Source: Nitrosomonadaceae bacterium (lineage in GTDB: Bacteria; Pseudomonadota; Gammaproteobacteria; Burkholderiales; Nitrosomonadaceae). From it: a stretch of DNA of 7,575 nt. Positions 5,935 to 7,575 of the stretch are shown here, one piece after another. Both the position numbers and the translations under genes were made by a program. Position 1 is the first letter of the stretch; each line of letters starts with the position of its first letter. Location: assembly GCA_024644425.1 (NCBI GenBank), contig JAHELA010000076.1, positions 1-7,575 of the forward strand, in the 5' to 3' direction. The notes beneath the pieces were generated by a model. That model was not told the DNA's origin. It worked only from the letters and a program-made list of their open reading frames with translations, and ran no database searches.

Positions 5935-5968
5935 TGAATGTCCGCTTTTGGCACAAAGCAGCCAGTCA
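5935..5968 (+). repeat. TGGCAC hairpin repeat, copy R4
   Basis: The left arm GAATGTCCGCTTT equals the inferred consensus exactly, followed by loop TGGCAC and a partly decayed right arm AAAGCAGCCAGTC (10 of 13 pairs). The four bases AATC before TGAATG are also shared with copy R3. It lies 54 bp after the propeller gene, where it could also act as a 3' RNA stem. The rest of 5882-6111 is AT-rich with no feature I can support. Confidence 0.75.
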
Positions 5969-6111
5969 AACGTAAGCCCAGAATTAAAATAAGAACTAAA
6001 TTATTAATCGTTATTTAGATACTTCTTTGTAATTTTATCTTATATTTTTCCGGGGCTTTCTTATCGTAACCCTTCGGTTTTTCCACAGCATTAACTCGAT
6101 TATTTTTATGC

Positions 6112-6723
6112 TCATGGTGTTTTAAGGATGTTGGGTGAGCGTTGCCATACCAGGGTTCGGTTGTGGCTGGGCATGGTCACATCCCTCAATAGAAACAGGC
6201 CATGCGTTTCGGCAAGCCGATTAATAGCTTCAAAATCTCGAACACCGCTGTTCCTGTTGCGTGATTTGAGCCATGCATCGAAACGTGCGTTGCTTTCGGA
6301 GGTAAACTTTCCCCCATAGTTAAACGGTCCATATAGGCACAGGATGCCACTAGCGCTTAGAACACGTGCTATGCCCACAAACATTCGTTCCACTTCCGGC
6401 CACGAAATGATGTGCACCGTGTTGGCATTAAATACTGTATCTACTATTTCTATAGGCCATTCGGCATCGTTCACATCGATGGCTATAGGCGGAAGCACAT
6501 TGGGTAGTTTAGTTTCGTCTAACCAGGCCAGGATGCCCTCATGGTTTTGCGCTAATTCGCTAGTCTGCCAGGATAAGTGAGGTAGCGCACGCCCGAAGTA
6601 AACAGCGTGCTGGCCGGTTCCACTGGCTATTTCCAATACACGCTGTTGGTTGGCAAGTGTCTCTTGTAGAATTTTGAGGATAGGCTCCTGGTTTCGTTCG
6701 CAAGACTCTGAGTAGGGTTTCAT
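6112..6723 (-). CDS. DUF938-family SAM-dependent methyltransferase (METTL26/UPF0585-like)
   Basis: A 203-residue, full-length class I methyltransferase of the DUF938 type. Features in order: an SCERNQEPIL N-terminal motif at 7-16, SAM-binding motif I EIASGTGQHA at 31-40, the acidic DV after strand IAIDVNDAEW at 80-89, NANTVHIISW at 99-108, YGPFNYGGKF at 131-140 followed by S-N-x-x-FDAWL, SGVRDFEAI near 159-167, and the C-terminal MPSHNRTLVW. The substrate of this family is not established. The ATG at 6723 gives the usual family N-terminus, but no Shine-Dalgarno precedes it; the bases upstream read CCTCCT on the coding strand. The gene is divergent from the GIY-YIG gene and unrelated to the propeller operon. 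Confidence 0.92.
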   Translation of the reverse strand: MKPYSESCERNQEPILKILQETLANQQRVLEIASGTGQHAVYFGRALPHLSWQTSELAQNHEGILAWLDETKLPNVLPPIAIDVNDAEWPIEIVDTVFNANTVHIISWPEVERMFVGIARVLSASGILCLYGPFNYGGKFTSESNARFDAWLKSRNRNSGVRDFEAINRLAETHGLFLLRDVTMPSHNRTLVWQRSPNILKTP

Positions 6724-6777
6724 AGGAGGTAGGCAACATTTAATACATAATAAATTTTAATTTTAGATAAAGATTCG

Positions 6778-6801
6778 TTCATGATACTTCATTCATGATA
6801 C
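6778..6801 (+). repeat. Short direct repeat in the methyltransferase/GIY-YIG divergent gap
   Basis: TTCATGATAC occurs twice (6778-6787 and 6792-6801), 14 bp apart start to start, with a partial third TTTCAT at 6803-6808. Its place between two divergent starts would suit a regulator site, but no -10/-35 pair clearly overlaps it. A possible -10, TATAGT at 6891-6896, would serve the GIY-YIG gene without a good -35. Confidence 0.35.
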
Positions 6802-6913
6802 GTTTCATCATCGTCGCCTGTAATGAACAACTAAAACCGTACATAAACCTAATTATTCGGCTTGGATATACACGCATGTTTCACAATCTGTATAGTTATC
6901 ACTAATTTTACTC

Positions 6914-7201
6914 ATGAAGTTGCTTGACACAAAGATGACAGACAGAATGAGCTGGGTAGTCTATATCCTGGAATGTAGTGATGGAAGTCTTTACACCGGA
7001 ATTACAACAGATCTGGCACGTAGAATTACAGAACATGAGCAAGGTGATGGCGCTCGGTATACCAGAGGTCGCGGACCATTCAGTCTGAAGTACATGGAAT
7101 ACTGTAACAACCGGGCGGAAGCTTCAAGAAGAGAAGTATCGATAAAAGCTATATCTCGTGCTAAAAAGCTGGAACTTATTTTACTGGCCAATAATGACTA
7201 A
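6914..7201 (+). CDS. GIY-YIG nuclease-domain protein, UPF0213 (YhbQ-like)
   Basis: Up to 95 residues. The domain begins at WVVYILECSDGSLYTGIT (14-31), where VYI and YTG stand for the GIY and YIG motifs. The family arginine follows in TDLARRITEH (32-41), then GARYTRGRGPFSL, and a glutamate in SRREVSIKAISRAKK (71-85), where Glu74 is the likely catalytic acid. This is the compact stand-alone UPF0213 type, close in plan to E. coli YhbQ. Cellular roles are poorly defined, although DNA-repair-linked nuclease activity is assumed from the fold. The start is uncertain: ATGs at 6914, 6935 and 6947 are all in frame, none has a strong Shine-Dalgarno, and family length favours 6935 or 6947. Confidence 0.88.
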   Translation: MKLLDTKMTDRMSWVVYILECSDGSLYTGITTDLARRITEHEQGDGARYTRGRGPFSLKYMEYCNNRAEASRREVSIKAISRAKKLELILLANND

Positions 7202-7223
7202 CCCTTTATTTTTCTAGCGGCAT

Positions 7224-7312
7224 CGGGAATCAAATTATAGCCTGTAACCGTTACCACAAGCTATTCTACATTTTTTCTATTTCAATATACCAACAAATAT
7301 ACTAGCAGATTT
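7224..7312 (+). repeat. About 90-bp dispersed repeat, copy B
   Basis: This matches 1704-1793 in the same orientation. It starts with CGGGAATCAAATTATAGCC, keeps TTACCACAAGCT and TCTACATTTTTTCT, then a run of AATATACCAACAA, and ends at GCAGATTTA. Its first 14 bases also occur at 2739-2752. It lies 23 bp after the GIY-YIG gene and 28 bp before hairpin copy R5. Repeats R5 and B fill most of the gap from 7202 to 7498. Confidence 0.65.
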
Positions 7313-7340
7313 ATTAGATGCTATTGGATTGCTATGAACA

Positions 7341-7373
7341 TGACTGTCCGCTTATGGCACAAAGTGGACGTTC
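7341..7373 (+). repeat. TGGCAC hairpin repeat, copy R5
   Basis: Arms GACTGTCCGCTTA and AAAGTGGACGTTC flank loop TGGCAC. Eleven of 13 positions pair, two of them as G-U. It is the closest match to R2 in the inner left arm (CTTATGGCACAAAG). Confidence 0.75.
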
Positions 7374-7498
7374 AAATACCGGCCTATATCCTCAGTATTT
7401 CTTCTAGTAATCCGTTAAATGGGTATAAAACCGATTATTTTAGTAAATCTTACATTAACGAGAAAGGCGGAGCATTTTCTGCGGAGGAGAAATAATTA

Positions 7499-7575
7499 AT
7501 GGCTACTCTTAATCTATCAGATATTTTTTTTATGCGAGCAGTTCTTCCATTATCAGAAGCTCATCGTCAACTACT
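7499..7575 (+). CDS. Start of an unrecognised gene, cut by window edge
   Basis: An ATG at 7499 is preceded by GGAGGAG (7483-7489), a strong Shine-Dalgarno. It opens a frame that stays open to the window edge for 25 codons and begins MATLNLSDIFFMRAVLPLSE. There is no signal peptide. I do not recognise the family from this fragment. TATAAA at 7424-7429 could be a -10, but no matching -35 is visible. Confidence 0.6.
   Translation, partial: MATLNLSDIFFMRAVLPLSEAHRQL

Noticed and set aside
6049..6082. Intrinsic terminator around CCGGGG...AACCCTTCGGTTTTT
   Set aside because: Only a 4-bp AACC/GGTT stem forms next to the T-run, and the longer CCGGGG/CCCTTCGG pairing is imperfect; too weak to call.

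Overview
The window is AT-rich DNA of a Gram-negative proteobacterium. Evidence is several signal peptides, a predicted outer-membrane beta-barrel, Adhesin_E-like and DUF4197 proteins, and a DUF938 methyltransferase. A gamma- or beta-proteobacterium fits best, but the sequence does not fix the genus. There are no rRNA, tRNA or CRISPR features and no transposase. Genes are short, often singly transcribed or divergent, and separated by 190-300 bp gaps that hold a dense family of interspersed repeats.

Left part (1-1604): a membrane-anchored glycine-zipper protein runs leftward off the window edge. It has a convincing sigma-70-type promoter at 629-656. It is divergent from a secreted DUF4197 protein (864-1604).

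Middle left (1605-3212): repeats occupy 1662-1793. Next, on the minus strand, comes a tandem pair of Adhesin_E-like secreted proteins. The upstream copy (2276-2704) is intact; the downstream copy (1881-2260) is broken by an in-frame stop and at least one frameshift. A small DsrE-family protein with a CGAC cysteine motif follows at 2856-3212, also on the minus strand.

Centre (3213-5881): this is the most distinctive part. A 17-bp palindrome overlapping a second 9-bp inverted repeat sits just upstream of an extended -10 element. A 9-bp hairpin then ends directly before the Shine-Dalgarno of a His-containing outer-membrane barrel of the MetA/transporter type (3511-4560). A 10-bp intercistronic hairpin separates it from a secreted six-bladed-propeller-like (BNR/Asp-box) protein with a CxCC motif and a further GCP cysteine (4625-5881). 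I infer a regulated two-gene envelope operon, possibly linked to metal or redox chemistry.

Right part (5882-7575): a minus-strand DUF938 SAM-dependent methyltransferase (6112-6723), a plus-strand UPF0213-type GIY-YIG protein (6914-7201), more repeats, and the start of an unrecognised plus-strand gene (7499 onward) with a strong Shine-Dalgarno.

Two repeat families recur between genes. One is a 33-bp palindromic hairpin with consensus arms around the loop TGGCAC (five copies, in varying decay). The other is a roughly 90-bp element present twice, with a 14-bp fragment at a third site; each of its sites lies next to a hairpin copy.
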